From a virus: a DNA stretch of 34,641 bases. The translations under genes and the position numbers were made by a program. The notes beneath the pieces are model-generated. The model was not told the DNA's origin, did not search any database, and saw nothing but the letters and a program-made list of their open reading frames with translations. The first letter of the stretch is position 1; every line of letters starts with the position of its first letter. This document shows positions 1 through 6,545 of the stretch, piece by piece. Where the stretch lies: positions 1-34,641 of the IMG/VR virus record IMGVR_UViG_3300047322_000627; one strand, written 5' to 3'.

Positions 1-526
1 TCTTTGGCCTACTATAAAACTGGCCGCGCGTCAAGAGGGTCGATTTTGTGTACGGTTGGGCAACTTACCCAATCTTGGTTCATCGCAAAGGTGCGCCGCA
101 TGTGGTGAGTTGATTCTTGGGCGATAGAAACTCTACCGGCACCATTACTACCCTATATATATACCTATTAATTAATATATATTGGTATATATAAAGTAAT
201 ATCCCACTAACCTGCGTCCGCTCTGGGTTTGCGGTCGATTGCCCTCGCGGTGACTTTTTATTTGGCCAATCTGCGTGTCCAACACTTGACGTGAACACGC
301 GGCCAGCGCTATTTGCGTACGCCAGCAGGCGATGGGCAGTTCACCTTGCGGCATGTCGCATTGCGCCAAGACCGCGCTCTCATCCTCAGCCAAGCACGCG
401 GCAATATCATCGCACCGGAACATCACAGCACACGCGGCGACACGCAAGCAACAAGGCCCAAACCGAAGAGCGCGGCAAACCTCTCGCACAGTTCGCGCTG
501 AGCCACACACAAACACATCACGCCAG
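1..526. other. Left flank without a convincing gene
   Basis: No gene is convincing here. A rightward frame is open from base 2 to a TAG at 125-127 and contains a CAAC cysteine pair. It could be the last 41 codons of a gene entering from the left, but it has no start and I would not call it. A small hairpin (TTGGG 56-60, CCCAA 68-72) follows. An AT-rich block with an inverted repeat occupies about 152-212. A leftward frame covers 172-696 but runs over the terminase start, has no ribosome-binding site and ends inside the AT-rich block. Confidence 0.5.
156..193. repeat. AT-rich inverted repeat
   Basis: TATATATACC (156-165) and GGTATATATA (184-193) are perfect 10-base inverted arms. The 18-base spacer between them is entirely A and T and contains TTAATTAA. 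The block stands out in otherwise GC-rich DNA and contains no credible gene. It could be a protein-binding or unwinding site, or part of a promoter region; the sequence does not decide. Confidence 0.6.
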
Positions 527-539
527 TACAATCGCGAAC
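527..539 (+). promoter_or_regulatory. Candidate late promoter upstream of terS
   Basis: TACAAT (527-532) is followed directly by CGCGAAC (533-539), 25 bases before the small terminase start. The same pair, a TANAAT-like hexamer then CGCGAAC within 0-3 bases, precedes the large terminase and the head protease. No TTGACA-like -35 box lies at the right distance, so transcription may need a phage or host activator. The call rests only on this similarity. Confidence 0.4.
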
Positions 540-564
540 AACAGATCACTCTCCGGATAGCATC

Positions 565-1233
565 ATGCCACGCCAACGTAACCCGAACAATCGCCCGCGC
601 CCCAAGGAGCAGCAGAGCCAAAGCCCATGGGACAACGAAGGCGATGACATCAGCCAGTCCGCCAAAGACTTTGCGGATGAGGACAAGGACGGCCAACCGC
701 CACGCGACATCACGACGACCAACGTAATGTCGCCGTTGCAGTTCAGGTCCGAACGCTTCGCTGAGCTAAACATTAAGCTGGTGAGCGACTACGCAGACTA
801 TCGCGTGATTGGCTGGAACGCAGAGCGCGCATTCACCCGCGTCTTCGGCACTGACTACGCAGACCTGCACCTGTACGCGCGCATCGAAGCGCTCGAACAC
901 AACATGGTGTATCGGAAGGTCTTCGCGCAGAAGTTCGGCGTGGTGAAGCTCGAAGAGATGTATGGTCCGAAGCTGGCCGTTTATGAGCTTGTAAGCCTGA
1001 TGAACAACCCGTTCACCAAGTGCTCCACGAAGCTCAGCGCGATGAAGGAACTCAACGTGCTGTTCGGCATCACGGTGATTGACGACTCTGGCAGGACGCG
1101 CGCAGGCCGGTCGCTGAAGGAGTTCTATGAGGATACCAACCAGCCTACGCCGAACGCCAAGCCGAATCTGACTGGCCGTCACCCCGAACCTGGCTCCAAG
1201 GAGTCGGAAGAGTTCTTAACGGCACAGAAGTAA
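565..1233 (+). CDS. Putative terminase small subunit
   Basis: A 222-residue protein, probably the DNA-recognition subunit of the packaging motor. The first 55 residues are polar and probably disordered. Residues about 77-120 form a helix-turn-helix-like region with the pattern A-x3-F-x3-F typical of small terminases, and about 138-170 are helical, ending in KELNVLFGIT, which resembles the usual oligomerisation segment. Its length fits the family. It is the only rightward gene in the first 14 kb and lies 12.9 kb from the large subunit, whereas the two are normally adjacent. It ends before a strong terminator. The ribosome-binding site is weak (CGGATAG). The assignment rests on the fold pattern, not on a motif that proves function. 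Confidence 0.6.
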   Translation: MPRQRNPNNRPRPKEQQSQSPWDNEGDDISQSAKDFADEDKDGQPPRDITTTNVMSPLQFRSERFAELNIKLVSDYADYRVIGWNAERAFTRVFGTDYADLHLYARIEALEHNMVYRKVFAQKFGVVKLEEMYGPKLAVYELVSLMNNPFTKCSTKLSAMKELNVLFGITVIDDSGRTRAGRSLKEFYEDTNQPTPNAKPNLTGRHPEPGSKESEEFLTAQK

Positions 1234-1317
1234 TCCGTTCGTGCTATTTGCACACAAGGAAATGTGGCGAGGTTGGGCTGATTTCGGAAATACTTAACGT
1301 TGCCCATACCAAACGAA

Positions 1318-1359
1318 GAAGGCCCAAGGAACACTAGTTCTCTTGGGCCTTCTCTTTTT
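1318..1359 (+). terminator. Rho-independent terminator, probably bidirectional
   Basis: GAAGGCCCAAG (1318-1328) pairs perfectly with CTTGGGCCTTC (1342-1352). An inner GAAC/GTTC helix (1329-1332 with 1337-1340) closes an ACTA loop. TTTTT follows at 1355-1359, giving a strong terminator for the small terminase transcript. On the opposite strand the hairpin is followed by TTCTTCGTTT and lies directly after the stop of the last leftward gene, so it probably ends that transcript too. Confidence 0.85.
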
Positions 1360-1573
1360 AGGAACTCCATGCAGGATCGTCCGTTTGCAACACCGTCATA
1401 TCCCAGCCAGTCGGTGAAGATCGACCAGACTTGCGCCAACGCCTATCAACCTCTTCTTTGGCACGTATTCGCGCTTGTCGCTGATCATTACCGGTGACTG
1501 TAACTTTGTACGACAGATTGTCAAAGGAGTATTGGAACTGGTATTTATACCGGCCTTTCTTTGACTTGATCAT
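1358..1573 (-). CDS. Hypothetical protein, last gene of leftward block
   Basis: A basic 71-residue protein that I do not recognise as a named family. The N-terminal half reads as two beta strands (YKYQFQYSF, SYKVTVTG), followed by a helix rich in Arg, Lys and Glu that begins NDQRQARIRAKEEVDRR. This resembles the small accessory proteins common in phage early regions. Its ATG overlaps the stop of the XRE gene upstream by four bases (ATGA), so it is translated as part of the same operon. Its TAA lies in the T-run of the convergent terminator, marking the end of the unit. Confidence 0.7.
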   Translation of the reverse strand: MIKSKKGRYKYQFQYSFDNLSYKVTVTGNDQRQARIRAKEEVDRRWRKSGRSSPTGWDMTVLQTDDPAWSS

Positions 1574-1812
1574 TTATTGAACACTCCGTAGTTCGAACCA
1601 TACGCCAGGTAGTCAATCGAAACGCCCAGCGCCTTCGCCACGTCGATCAACGTGAACATGTTGGTCGAGCGCTTGCCGGTCTCCAGCGCCCAGATGACGG
1701 CTGTGCTCGTGTGAATCTTCAAGGCAAGCTCTCGAAGGCCGATGCCCTTGGCCAGTCGGACACGCCTAACTCGCGCGCCGATTGACTCAAGGTTCGCTGG
1801 CTGGTGCATCAT
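1570..1812 (-). CDS. XRE-family helix-turn-helix regulator
   Basis: An 80-residue single-domain DNA-binding protein of the Cro/C1/XRE type. Residues about 12-70 form the five-helix fold: IGARVRRVRLAKGIGLREL, then the recognition region KIHTSTAVIWALETGKRS, then LIDVAKALGVSIDYLAYG. Proteins of this kind usually bind palindromic operators as dimers. It has no oligomerisation or cleavage domain, so it looks Cro-like rather than like a full repressor. The frame is open much further upstream, but that part overlaps the preceding gene. The ATG at 1812 (or 1809) lies one base after that gene's stop and is preferred. Target sites may be among the palindromes in the leftward promoters, but this is untested. 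Confidence 0.85.
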   Translation of the reverse strand: MMHQPANLESIGARVRRVRLAKGIGLRELALKIHTSTAVIWALETGKRSTNMFTLIDVAKALGVSIDYLAYGSNYGVFNK

Positions 1813-1813
1813 G

Positions 1814-2074
1814 TCAGTACAGGTTCTCTGAGTAGAGCGTACCGCCATTCGTTTCATCGCCACCGCAGCGACGGATGATCTGACCAGCGGCCAAGGCCAC
1901 CTTCCACGCTTCGGTGCGCGAGAGGAAATTGCCACGGTTGTCGATGAAGCCCTGGTCCACTGGATCACCTTCGGAGTCCATATGGTCCATGAACGCGTCC
2001 CAGTGGCGTATGCCCAGAACGACTTGGCCGGTGAACCTCTTGCGATTCGCGGCGCACACTATTCGTTGGTCCAT
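1814..2074 (-). CDS. Conserved phage protein, AAGQI/LYSENLY type
   Basis: An 86-residue protein with a pattern I have met in many phage genomes: an N-terminal GIRHWD segment, then GFIDNRGNFLSRTEAWKVA, AAGQIIRRCG, and a C-terminal LYSENLY. No function is established to my knowledge. It is probably a small cytoplasmic protein of mixed alpha and beta structure, with no membrane segment. A good ribosome-binding site (AGGAG, 8 bases from ATG) lies in the 15-base gap after the upstream gene. The XRE regulator begins one base after its stop, so the two are probably co-translated. Confidence 0.75.
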   Translation of the reverse strand: MDQRIVCAANRKRFTGQVVLGIRHWDAFMDHMDSEGDPVDQGFIDNRGNFLSRTEAWKVALAAGQIIRRCGGDETNGGTLYSENLY

Positions 2075-2089
2075 CTCAGAAGCTCCTGT

Positions 2090-2278
2090 TTACGAAGTCG
2101 GCACGCAGACCAACTCAGTCTGGTTGCGGTGCATCTTCGTCATATGTTGGTTGACCACGGCTGCAGCGACTTCGCACGCCTGCTTGGTGTTGAACTCGAT
2201 GTGATCGACACGCGCGTTGTCGGCGCGACCGACTCCAGCGCCGCTGAAGAAGATGGCAATGAGAATGAAGTGGGTCAT
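2090..2278 (-). CDS. Small exported or membrane-anchored protein
   Basis: A 62-residue protein with a hydrophobic N-terminus (THFILIAIFFSGAGVG) and a possible signal-peptidase site near GRADNA. The remaining 42 residues are soluble and contain two cysteines, which suggests a periplasmic product. I chose the ATG at 2278, which overlaps the upstream stop by one base (TGATG) and has AAGGA seven bases upstream, over the GTG one codon earlier. Function is unknown. Export by the host Sec machinery is inferred from the hydrophobic leader alone. Confidence 0.65.
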   Translation of the reverse strand: MTHFILIAIFFSGAGVGRADNARVDHIEFNTKQACEVAAAVVNQHMTKMHRNQTELVCVPTS

Positions 2279-2718
2279 CACTCGTCCTTGACGATGTACG
2301 CTTTGGGCACGGACAGATCGACTTCGATCATATCATCGTGTGACAAAGGCATTTGCTCTGGCAGGCCTTCTGCTATGATCTGCAGAGTCATCAGGTGCGC
2401 GGCGTGCGAACGGCTCTCCGCGATTACAACGCCATATGCACCAAGCGACATGCAGCGACCGGTGAAGGCGTGCGACGCAAAGACCTTGAGTGGCTGTCGC
2501 TCTGGAACAGGCTCGCTCCGGTCAATCGTGATCTTGACGTTGGTGGCGACGCGGAAGACTGAGCCGAACAAGACAGTCTCGTGGACTTCGATACGCCCAG
2601 CCTTGACGTGACACGTGCTGATGTATCCAGCGACGTAGCTCGCGACATTCGAGAAGCGCCCAGAGATTGCCTCTGCCGGCACGCCGTCTTCCATGTCTAT
2701 TTCGAGTGTGATCTTCAT
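2278..2718 (-). CDS. Hypothetical protein with a C-terminal domain shared with its neighbour
   Basis: A 146-residue protein of unknown function in two parts. Residues 1 to about 70 are strand-rich (KITLEIDMEDGVPAEAISG, later NVKITIDRS). The last 70 residues, starting at LKVFASHAF, align with almost all of the 69-residue product of the next gene upstream. Both keep KVF, a later Phe-x-Gly, VV-A-x-S, two Ala, GLP and a final Asp-Glu or Gly-Asp tail. A domain duplication is therefore likely. The start is the ATG at 2718, with GGAG seven bases upstream and a TGATG junction with the preceding gene. Confidence 0.7.
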   Translation of the reverse strand: MKITLEIDMEDGVPAEAISGRFSNVASYVAGYISTCHVKAGRIEVHETVLFGSVFRVATNVKITIDRSEPVPERQPLKVFASHAFTGRCMSLGAYGVVIAESRSHAAHLMTLQIIAEGLPEQMPLSHDDMIEVDLSVPKAYIVKDE

Positions 2719-2927
2719 CAATAATCTCCGTCACAAAGCACGCGGACGTGCAACGAGTCTGTCTTGACTTCTTCCATGCGCGATGCTTCGATGGTCTGAG
2801 GCAATCCGATGGCATGCAGGTGGCCGGTGAGCAGCAGCGCGGCTTCCTCTGCACTCTGAGCGACGACCACAGCAGCGGTGCCCACCGGGTTGTGGCCTCT
2901 GAAGCCTTTGCAGGTAAACACTTTCAC
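2718..2927 (-). CDS. Hypothetical protein, paralogue of the downstream gene's C-terminal domain
   Basis: A 69-residue single-domain protein beginning VKVFTCKGFRGHNPVGTAA, then VVVAQSAEEAALLLTGHL and GLPQTIEAS. The fold looks like strand, strand, helix, strand. It aligns along its length with the last 70 residues of the gene that follows it. It starts at a GTG that overlaps the previous stop (GTGA) and has GGGAG six bases upstream. Function is unknown. Confidence 0.7.
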   Translation of the reverse strand: MKVFTCKGFRGHNPVGTAAVVVAQSAEEAALLLTGHLHAIGLPQTIEASRMEEVKTDSLHVRVLCDGDY

Positions 2928-3295
2928 GACGAACTCCCTTTCAAAACCGGCACGATGATCTGCGCAATACGGTCGCGCAGTTGCTGAGTAGCACTATACT
3001 CTCGCGCAGTGACCGTTAGGCAATTGACGATGTCTCGAATCTCATGATCTTTCGGACGGCTAATGCTATTGCCCAAGATCAAATCCTTAGCCTGGACGGA
3101 GAGCAGCAAAGCTTCCTTCTCACGCTCCAGCATCGCCACCTGCTTGGCAAACTCCTGTGTCGTTTGCCAGTAGACCATCGTGAGAAGGGCGCGTGCCTCT
3201 TCTTCGGTCAGCCGTGGCTCTTTGCGCTTGATGCTCGCCAGCATCTCAGTCGAGTCGAGCTTGAACTTTAAGGCGTCCGCTGTTGCGTCAGGCAT
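2924..3295 (-). CDS. Hypothetical helical protein
   Basis: A 123-residue, charged and mostly helical protein. Residues about 10-45 carry KRKEPRLTEEEARALLTMV and about 48-75 (FAKQVAMLEREKEALLLSV) have heptad-like spacing suggesting a short coiled coil. No membrane segment, cysteine cluster or catalytic motif is visible. The ATG at 3295 follows GGAG by eight bases and lies just after the upstream stop. Its own stop overlaps the next start (GTGA). It may be an oligomeric accessory factor, but function is not known. Confidence 0.7.
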   Translation of the reverse strand: MPDATADALKFKLDSTEMLASIKRKEPRLTEEEARALLTMVYWQTTQEFAKQVAMLEREKEALLLSVQAKDLILGNSISRPKDHEIRDIVNCLTVTAREYSATQQLRDRIAQIIVPVLKGSSS

Positions 3296-3296
3296 C

Positions 3297-3602
3297 TCAA
3301 ATCTCCATCTCTAAGTACAGCGAACCAAGGAACTCTCTGACGCGGTCATCGCCGTTCACCAGGCGAAGCTTCCATTGAGCTATGCCCAGCACCGGGCGCA
3401 CGATCATCTGGCCGTTGGTCTTGGTGTTGTCGTGCGAGTAGACCTGATAGCCGTCGAATGTCCCGCCAAGCGGATCGGTCACAATCCATCCGTTGCCCAT
3501 GTGGACAGCCAGAGGACTATGAAGCTCAACGACTCTGAACATGTTGCGCGGCCATTCGGTGACGATGATCGCCGCGCGTGCGCCGGGTTGCCATTCGTTC
3601 AT
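3297..3602 (-). CDS. Hypothetical protein
   Basis: A 101-residue protein, rich in Trp and beta strands, with a compact N-terminal part (EWQPGARAAIIVTEWPRN, FRVVELHSPL) that resembles a small SH3-like barrel; that is only an impression. The frame is open to a GTG at 3614, but that codon is part of GTGGAGAGGG, the ribosome-binding site. The ATG at 3602, which overlaps the upstream stop as ATGA, is the better start. A similar leader occurs at two other genes (9912 and 10508). Confidence 0.65.
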   Translation of the reverse strand: MNEWQPGARAAIIVTEWPRNMFRVVELHSPLAVHMGNGWIVTDPLGGTFDGYQVYSHDNTKTNGQMIVRPVLGIAQWKLRLVNGDDRVREFLGSLYLEMEI

Positions 3603-3901
3603 TTCCCTCTCCACTTTCGCAGCAGGCGAATGATCGACATCCCTATTGAACGCGACTCGATCACGGTCGAAGGGCGCGACGAAAACAGCTTCCCGTCCAT
3701 GCCGCAGCCACCGGTCGTCCGCTCATCCAGCGCGACGCCTACGAAGCTATGTTCATAGCCTACGGACTTACCGCGTACAGGATCAACGAACTCAACGCGC
3801 TTCGTGCCTCTGACGCACATGCCAACGCCAGCAGGACTGCTGTCACGGAAGTTTGAACAGTCAACGCAGAACTTGGTCAGCGTATAGTCAGTCTTTCTCA
3901 T
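3599..3901 (-). CDS. Cys-rich putative zinc-binding protein
   Basis: A 100-residue protein with a CVDC pair at 12-15, further cysteines at 29 and 66, and the segments MCVRGTKRVEFVDPVRGK and GCGMDGKLF. The four cysteines are spaced as a probable zinc site, and the pattern is familiar from phage proteins of unknown role. The first seven residues, MRKTDYT, are identical to those of the gene upstream, and the underlying DNA is nearly identical too, so the start region was probably duplicated. The C-terminus is basic (RLLRKWRGK). The start overlaps the preceding stop as ATGA. Confidence 0.7.
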   Translation of the reverse strand: MRKTDYTLTKFCVDCSNFRDSSPAGVGMCVRGTKRVEFVDPVRGKSVGYEHSFVGVALDERTTGGCGMDGKLFSSRPSTVIESRSIGMSIIRLLRKWRGK

Positions 3902-4341
3902 GACTCTTCACCCAGATCGGTTTCATCAAACTCCTTCAACTTCCGCTCGAAGCGCGCCATGTAATAGCGCAGCGCCGTCCGCGCGAGAGGCGTCAGGAAC
4001 TCGTCACCGCTGAAGAGCGCGGCGTCCAGAACGTCGAGCGCGTCATATGTCGAATCGCGGAACTTGTACTGGCGGGCTTCGGTGAGAAGGGCTTGGAACT
4101 TTGCTTCGTCGTCTTGTGTTTCGGTGGATCGCACGAGTGAGGCGCGGGCTTTCCATCCGTCCAGCGCTGCAGTGGCCAACTTTGTGTACTCGTAAGCGTC
4201 CGCTGTGCGATCCATATACGTGCCGATATGGCGGGTTGAATACCGGCCTTTAGCCCACGACTCAAACGCTTCCCGCTCCCCAATCGCCCCATTGGCGGCG
4301 TCACCGCACAACTGCTCAGGCGTGTAGTCAGTCTTCCTCAT
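3898..4341 (-). CDS. Hypothetical helical protein
   Basis: A 147-residue, predominantly helical protein. Residues 14-60 have the EREAFESWAKGRYSTR and AALDGWKARASL pattern found in many phage proteins of unknown function, and the C-terminal half (FLTPLARTALRYYMARFE) is amphipathic. I chose the ATG at 4341, with GAGGG six bases upstream, over the adjacent GTG at 4344. With this start the protein begins MRKTDYT, exactly as its neighbour does. Function unknown. Confidence 0.7.
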   Translation of the reverse strand: MRKTDYTPEQLCGDAANGAIGEREAFESWAKGRYSTRHIGTYMDRTADAYEYTKLATAALDGWKARASLVRSTETQDDEAKFQALLTEARQYKFRDSTYDALDVLDAALFSGDEFLTPLARTALRYYMARFERKLKEFDETDLGEES

Positions 4342-4676
4342 CACAATCCCTCATATCGGTAGTTGTCCCAGTCGCGCTGACGCTCGAATGCCAGTACATC
4401 CTGGAACCACAAAGGTGTTCCGGCATACTCGCCGGATTCACGCGCCGCAAACGATGCTGCTCTGCGTTGAATGGCCAAGCCAATCTCTTCAGCGGTGATT
4501 TTACCCGGCTTCTGATGGAAGAGTCCAAGAGTCGTCAGCGCCTGCCGATAAATCTGATACGCGCGCTGCATCGAGATTTTGTGAAGGACTCCGATCTGTT
4601 CGAACGTCAAGCCTTCAGCGTGGTGCTGTAGCGCGATCTGGAAGCCGCGACGCTGTGGGATAAGGAACTCAGACAT
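4341..4676 (-). CDS. Sigma-region-4-like helix-turn-helix protein
   Basis: A 111-residue putative DNA-binding protein. Residues about 9-50 read QRRGFQIALQHHAEGLTFEQ followed by IGVLHKISMQRAYQIYRQAL, matching the 'T-x-E-x-I-G-x-x-x-x-I-S-x-x-R-x-x-Q' pattern of sigma-70 region 4 and related HTH domains. The rest is helical. It could be a transcription regulator or a small sigma-like factor for late genes, which here appear to lack -35 boxes; that link is conjecture. The ATG follows GAGGG and overlaps the upstream gene by eight bases. Confidence 0.7.
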   Translation of the reverse strand: MSEFLIPQRRGFQIALQHHAEGLTFEQIGVLHKISMQRAYQIYRQALTTLGLFHQKPGKITAEEIGLAIQRRAASFAARESGEYAGTPLWFQDVLAFERQRDWDNYRYEGL

Positions 4677-4998
4677 TCTTGCCCTCTTGATCGCCCGGTT
4701 GCGCGGCGAGAATGGCGCGAAGGTCGCTGGCTCGTCGGTGCATCAACGATCCTGGCTCCGGTTCATTCTTCTCAGCCTCCAAGACTGCCCACCATACCGA
4801 CTTGCGCTGCTCGTCCGTCAGCGCCAATTGCGCCTGCACCGGTTGCGTTGCCGCGTCCATTCGCTTCAGGTGGAAGGATACAGTTCGAAGGACGCTGACG
4901 ACAAGCTGCCTCACTTCTGGCGATACAGAACCTTGCAGAGATAGAAGGTCAGCGGCATCAACGCAATTGCGCGATAGGTTGATTGAAAGGTTATCCAC
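4669..4998 (-). CDS. Hypothetical protein
   Basis: A 109-residue acidic-to-neutral helical protein. The first half (SPEVRQLVVSVLRTVSFHLK) and the second (LTDEQRKSVWWAVLEAEKNE) each form an amphipathic helix. The second resembles the C-terminal segment of several phage proteins that precede nuclease or methylase genes, but I cannot name a family. The start is GTG, eight bases inside the upstream gene, and the ribosome-binding site is weak. Confidence 0.65.
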   Translation of the reverse strand: MDNLSINLSRNCVDAADLLSLQGSVSPEVRQLVVSVLRTVSFHLKRMDAATQPVQAQLALTDEQRKSVWWAVLEAEKNEPEPGSLMHRRASDLRAILAAQPGDQEGKNV

Positions 4999-5206
4999 GA
5001 CGATCCACCATGAATGAAATTTGGTCCGTGAAGAGGACGGGCAAGGGTTCGCCTTCGAAGCCGATAGCAGCGAACTCGCGACACTTCAGGCGAGCCATCA
5101 AACCGGGAGTTTGCGAGGCGTCGAGCGCGAGCCGGAAAGCGACCGTCTTTCCGTTGCGCAGACGGTCACCCGGCTGCAGGTGCGGGCCTGGGACGGTGAT
5201 GATCAT
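4991..5206 (-). CDS. Hypothetical beta-rich protein
   Basis: A 71-residue protein with several short strands: MIITVPGPHLQPGDRL, KTVAFRLAL, PLPVLFTDQISFMV. The N-terminal 'V-P-G-P-H-L-Q-P-G-D-R-L' turn looks like a small beta barrel. The frame is open to 5242 but the ATG at 5206 overlaps the upstream stop (ATGA) and has GGAGG seven bases upstream, which settles the start. No function assigned. Confidence 0.65.
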   Translation of the reverse strand: MIITVPGPHLQPGDRLRNGKTVAFRLALDASQTPGLMARLKCREFAAIGFEGEPLPVLFTDQISFMVDRRG

Positions 5207-5400
5207 TTCCGTTCCTCCACGACAGTCGGAACGTCCTGCCACTTGCCGTTGTGGTCACAGAACTGCAGGCGCGGCTTCGACTCGTTCATCAACTCGCGCT
5301 TCGCATCCATCATCGTCACGCCACGCCCGATGGCGTACGCGCGAACCTCGTGGGCCTGTGGAACGCGGTTGCGTTCGATGTACCAGCGGATGCCGTTCAT
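5203..5400 (-). CDS. Hypothetical protein
   Basis: A 65-residue basic protein. The helical N-terminal part (IRWYIERNRVPQAHEVRAYA, then RGVTMMDAKRELMNES) resembles a small winged-helix or ANTAR-like turn and is followed by a strand-rich tail ending KWQDVPTVVEERK. Such 'ERNRVP...A...G....DAKREL' proteins recur in phages, role unknown. The ATG at 5400 follows the upstream stop as TGATG; a GTG one codon upstream is possible. Confidence 0.65.
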   Translation of the reverse strand: MNGIRWYIERNRVPQAHEVRAYAIGRGVTMMDAKRELMNESKPRLQFCDHNGKWQDVPTVVEERK

Positions 5401-5609
5401 CACTGGCCGTCCAGCAGAAGGCGCTTGAGGTCGAGAGCGTCATTGTAGACGCTGCCGACAGAGCGCGAGGCCCATTTGTCGCCGCGCTTGGCTAGATGGT
5501 TTGCGACTTCGACAAGCGAATCGTTGTTGTGGTTGTTCTCGTCCAGCCGCGAGCCGTTGATAATGCGGTCGAGAAGCGCCATGACGGCGTCGTCTTCTTT
5601 CTTGGGCAT
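5400..5609 (-). CDS. Hypothetical acidic helical protein
   Basis: A 69-residue protein, helical and acidic at its start (PKKEDDAVMALLDRIINGSR), with an Asn/His/Asp-rich loop (DENNHNNDS) and a second helical part that includes VYNDALDLKRLLLDGQ. I do not recognise it. The ATG at 5609 is preferred to a TTG at 5618; AGGGA lies about ten bases upstream. It is the first gene after a 156-base gap. Confidence 0.6.
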   Translation of the reverse strand: MPKKEDDAVMALLDRIINGSRLDENNHNNDSLVEVANHLAKRGDKWASRSVGSVYNDALDLKRLLLDGQ

Positions 5610-5765
5610 AATGTGCAATCCCTAAAGTTGAGTGGTGGACGGCGAATGGATTCTCACCATCGGCCCTTTTCCTCTGCTTCTTTCAGCCACCGTTCATAGC
5701 TTACTCACAGAGGTTCAGCGTCGCGCACGCCGACTCGCGCCGTCCGTAGAACTGATACTAACCGA

Positions 5766-5981
5766 TTATGATGAACGTTCGATTTCGAGCACGCATTCAC
5801 CGCCGAATGCGTCAGCCACCTTGGCTGCAAGGTCCGCTGCATCGCGCGGCAACGTCGAGAGCGGGCCATACGCCGTCCGCAGCTTGCGCCACAGCATCGG
5901 CACCAGCTTTCGTTCCTCGCCGCTCGCCGCGAACGTGACGCCAGCATCGCCGTCCACGAAGTACATCGTGAGTGTGCTCAT
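5766..5981 (-). CDS. Hypothetical protein
   Basis: A 71-residue protein: STLTMYFVDGDAGVTFAAS (two strands), then ERKLVPMLWRKLRTAYG and a helix DAADLAAKVADAFGGE, ending in a strand VLEIERS. The alpha/beta order looks like a compact single domain. Its ATG overlaps the preceding stop by one base (TGATG). The 156 bases after it (5610-5765) hold no gene, only a 15-codon open stretch reading SYERWLKEAEEKGRW without a start codon, which could be a gene remnant. Confidence 0.65.
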   Translation of the reverse strand: MSTLTMYFVDGDAGVTFAASGEERKLVPMLWRKLRTAYGPLSTLPRDAADLAAKVADAFGGECVLEIERSS

Positions 5982-6151
5982 CAGGACACCTCATAGAAGT
6001 TCATCAGCTGCGGACGGAAGTCGGCGTGTAGGCAGGCTTCAGCCTTCGCGATTGCCTGCTCTACCGTATGCGCCTTGACTTCGATTGTGGCCGTGGCAGA
6101 CCAGTTCTGCGACGAGAACTCAATGCTGAACGTTCGGCGGTCGTCTTTCAC
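5981..6151 (-). CDS. Small hypothetical protein
   Basis: A 56-residue protein, with an N-terminal strand pair (TFSIEFSSQNWSATATIEVK) then a helix (TVEQAIAKAEACLHA). This fits a small alpha/beta domain of the kind found in phage accessory proteins; no function is known. It starts at GTG 6151, which overlaps the upstream stop as GTGA, with AAGGAG upstream. The frame continues open above that, but the upstream part lies over a different gene. Confidence 0.65.
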   Translation of the reverse strand: MKDDRRTFSIEFSSQNWSATATIEVKAHTVEQAIAKAEACLHADFRPQLMNFYEVS

Positions 6152-6309
6152 GACTGAATCTCCTTGTGGCCGATTGGCCAGTTGATCGAGCGCTTGCGTT
6201 TGTCGATGTCCGACATACGGCGATTGAATTTGCGCTGCGAGTCGCGACCAACGATCCAGCCGATGGCAAAGGCCGGCAGGCAAACTCCGATGATTAAAGC
6301 GATGGCCAT
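6148..6309 (-). CDS. Single-pass membrane miniprotein
   Basis: A 53-residue protein. Residues 2-21 form one hydrophobic segment (AIALIIGVCLPAFAIGWIVG), followed by a basic cytoplasmic tail (RDSQRKFNRRMSDIDKRKRS). By the positive-inside rule the tail stays in the cytoplasm. The gene fits exactly between its neighbours: its ATG is one base after the upstream stop and its TGA overlaps the next GTG (GTGA), which supports it as a true gene. It could be an inhibitor or anchor acting on a host membrane protein, but there is no direct evidence. Confidence 0.7.
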   Translation of the reverse strand: MAIALIIGVCLPAFAIGWIVGRDSQRKFNRRMSDIDKRKRSINWPIGHKEIQS

Positions 6310-6310
6310 G

Positions 6311-6538
6311 TCATTTCTTCCCTGGTTGCTGCAACTTGGTTACGTCAACGCGTATCGCGTCTTTGACCATCGCCTTGAGATAGGGCGATGGCGCTTTCTT
6401 TTCCGTCAGAAAGATCGAAGGCCAGGCGTCCAGGAAGGTCCTGCGCACAGGCGCATCGTCCGCTAGTTCGAAGACTTCCACGCGCACCTTGAAGTCGATC
6501 TTCGCGATGCGCTTAGCAACTTCCTTGGCTTCGACCAT
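6311..6538 (-). CDS. Hypothetical protein with a hairpin over its ribosome-binding site
   Basis: A 75-residue alpha/beta protein (VEAKEVAKRIAKIDFKVRVE, then PVRRTFLDAWPSIFLTEKKA), ending in a basic tail. The frame is open to a TTG at 6598, but the ATG at 6538 has GGAG six bases upstream and is preferred. A perfect 14-base inverted repeat (6546-6590) lies immediately before it, and its 3' arm includes the first bases of the ribosome-binding site, so translation may be controlled by this structure. Function unknown. Confidence 0.65.
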   Translation of the reverse strand: MVEAKEVAKRIAKIDFKVRVEVFELADDAPVRRTFLDAWPSIFLTEKKAPSPYLKAMVKDAIRVDVTKLQQPGKK

Positions 6539-6545
6539 CTGGCTC

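Noticed and set aside
2-127. Rightward open frame at the left edge (possible end of a gene)
   Set aside because: No start is in the window and a second frame is open nearly as far, so it cannot be told from chance.
172-696. Leftward frame of 174 codons at the left end
   Set aside because: It overlaps the start of terS, has no ribosome-binding site at any start, and ends in the AT-rich palindrome.
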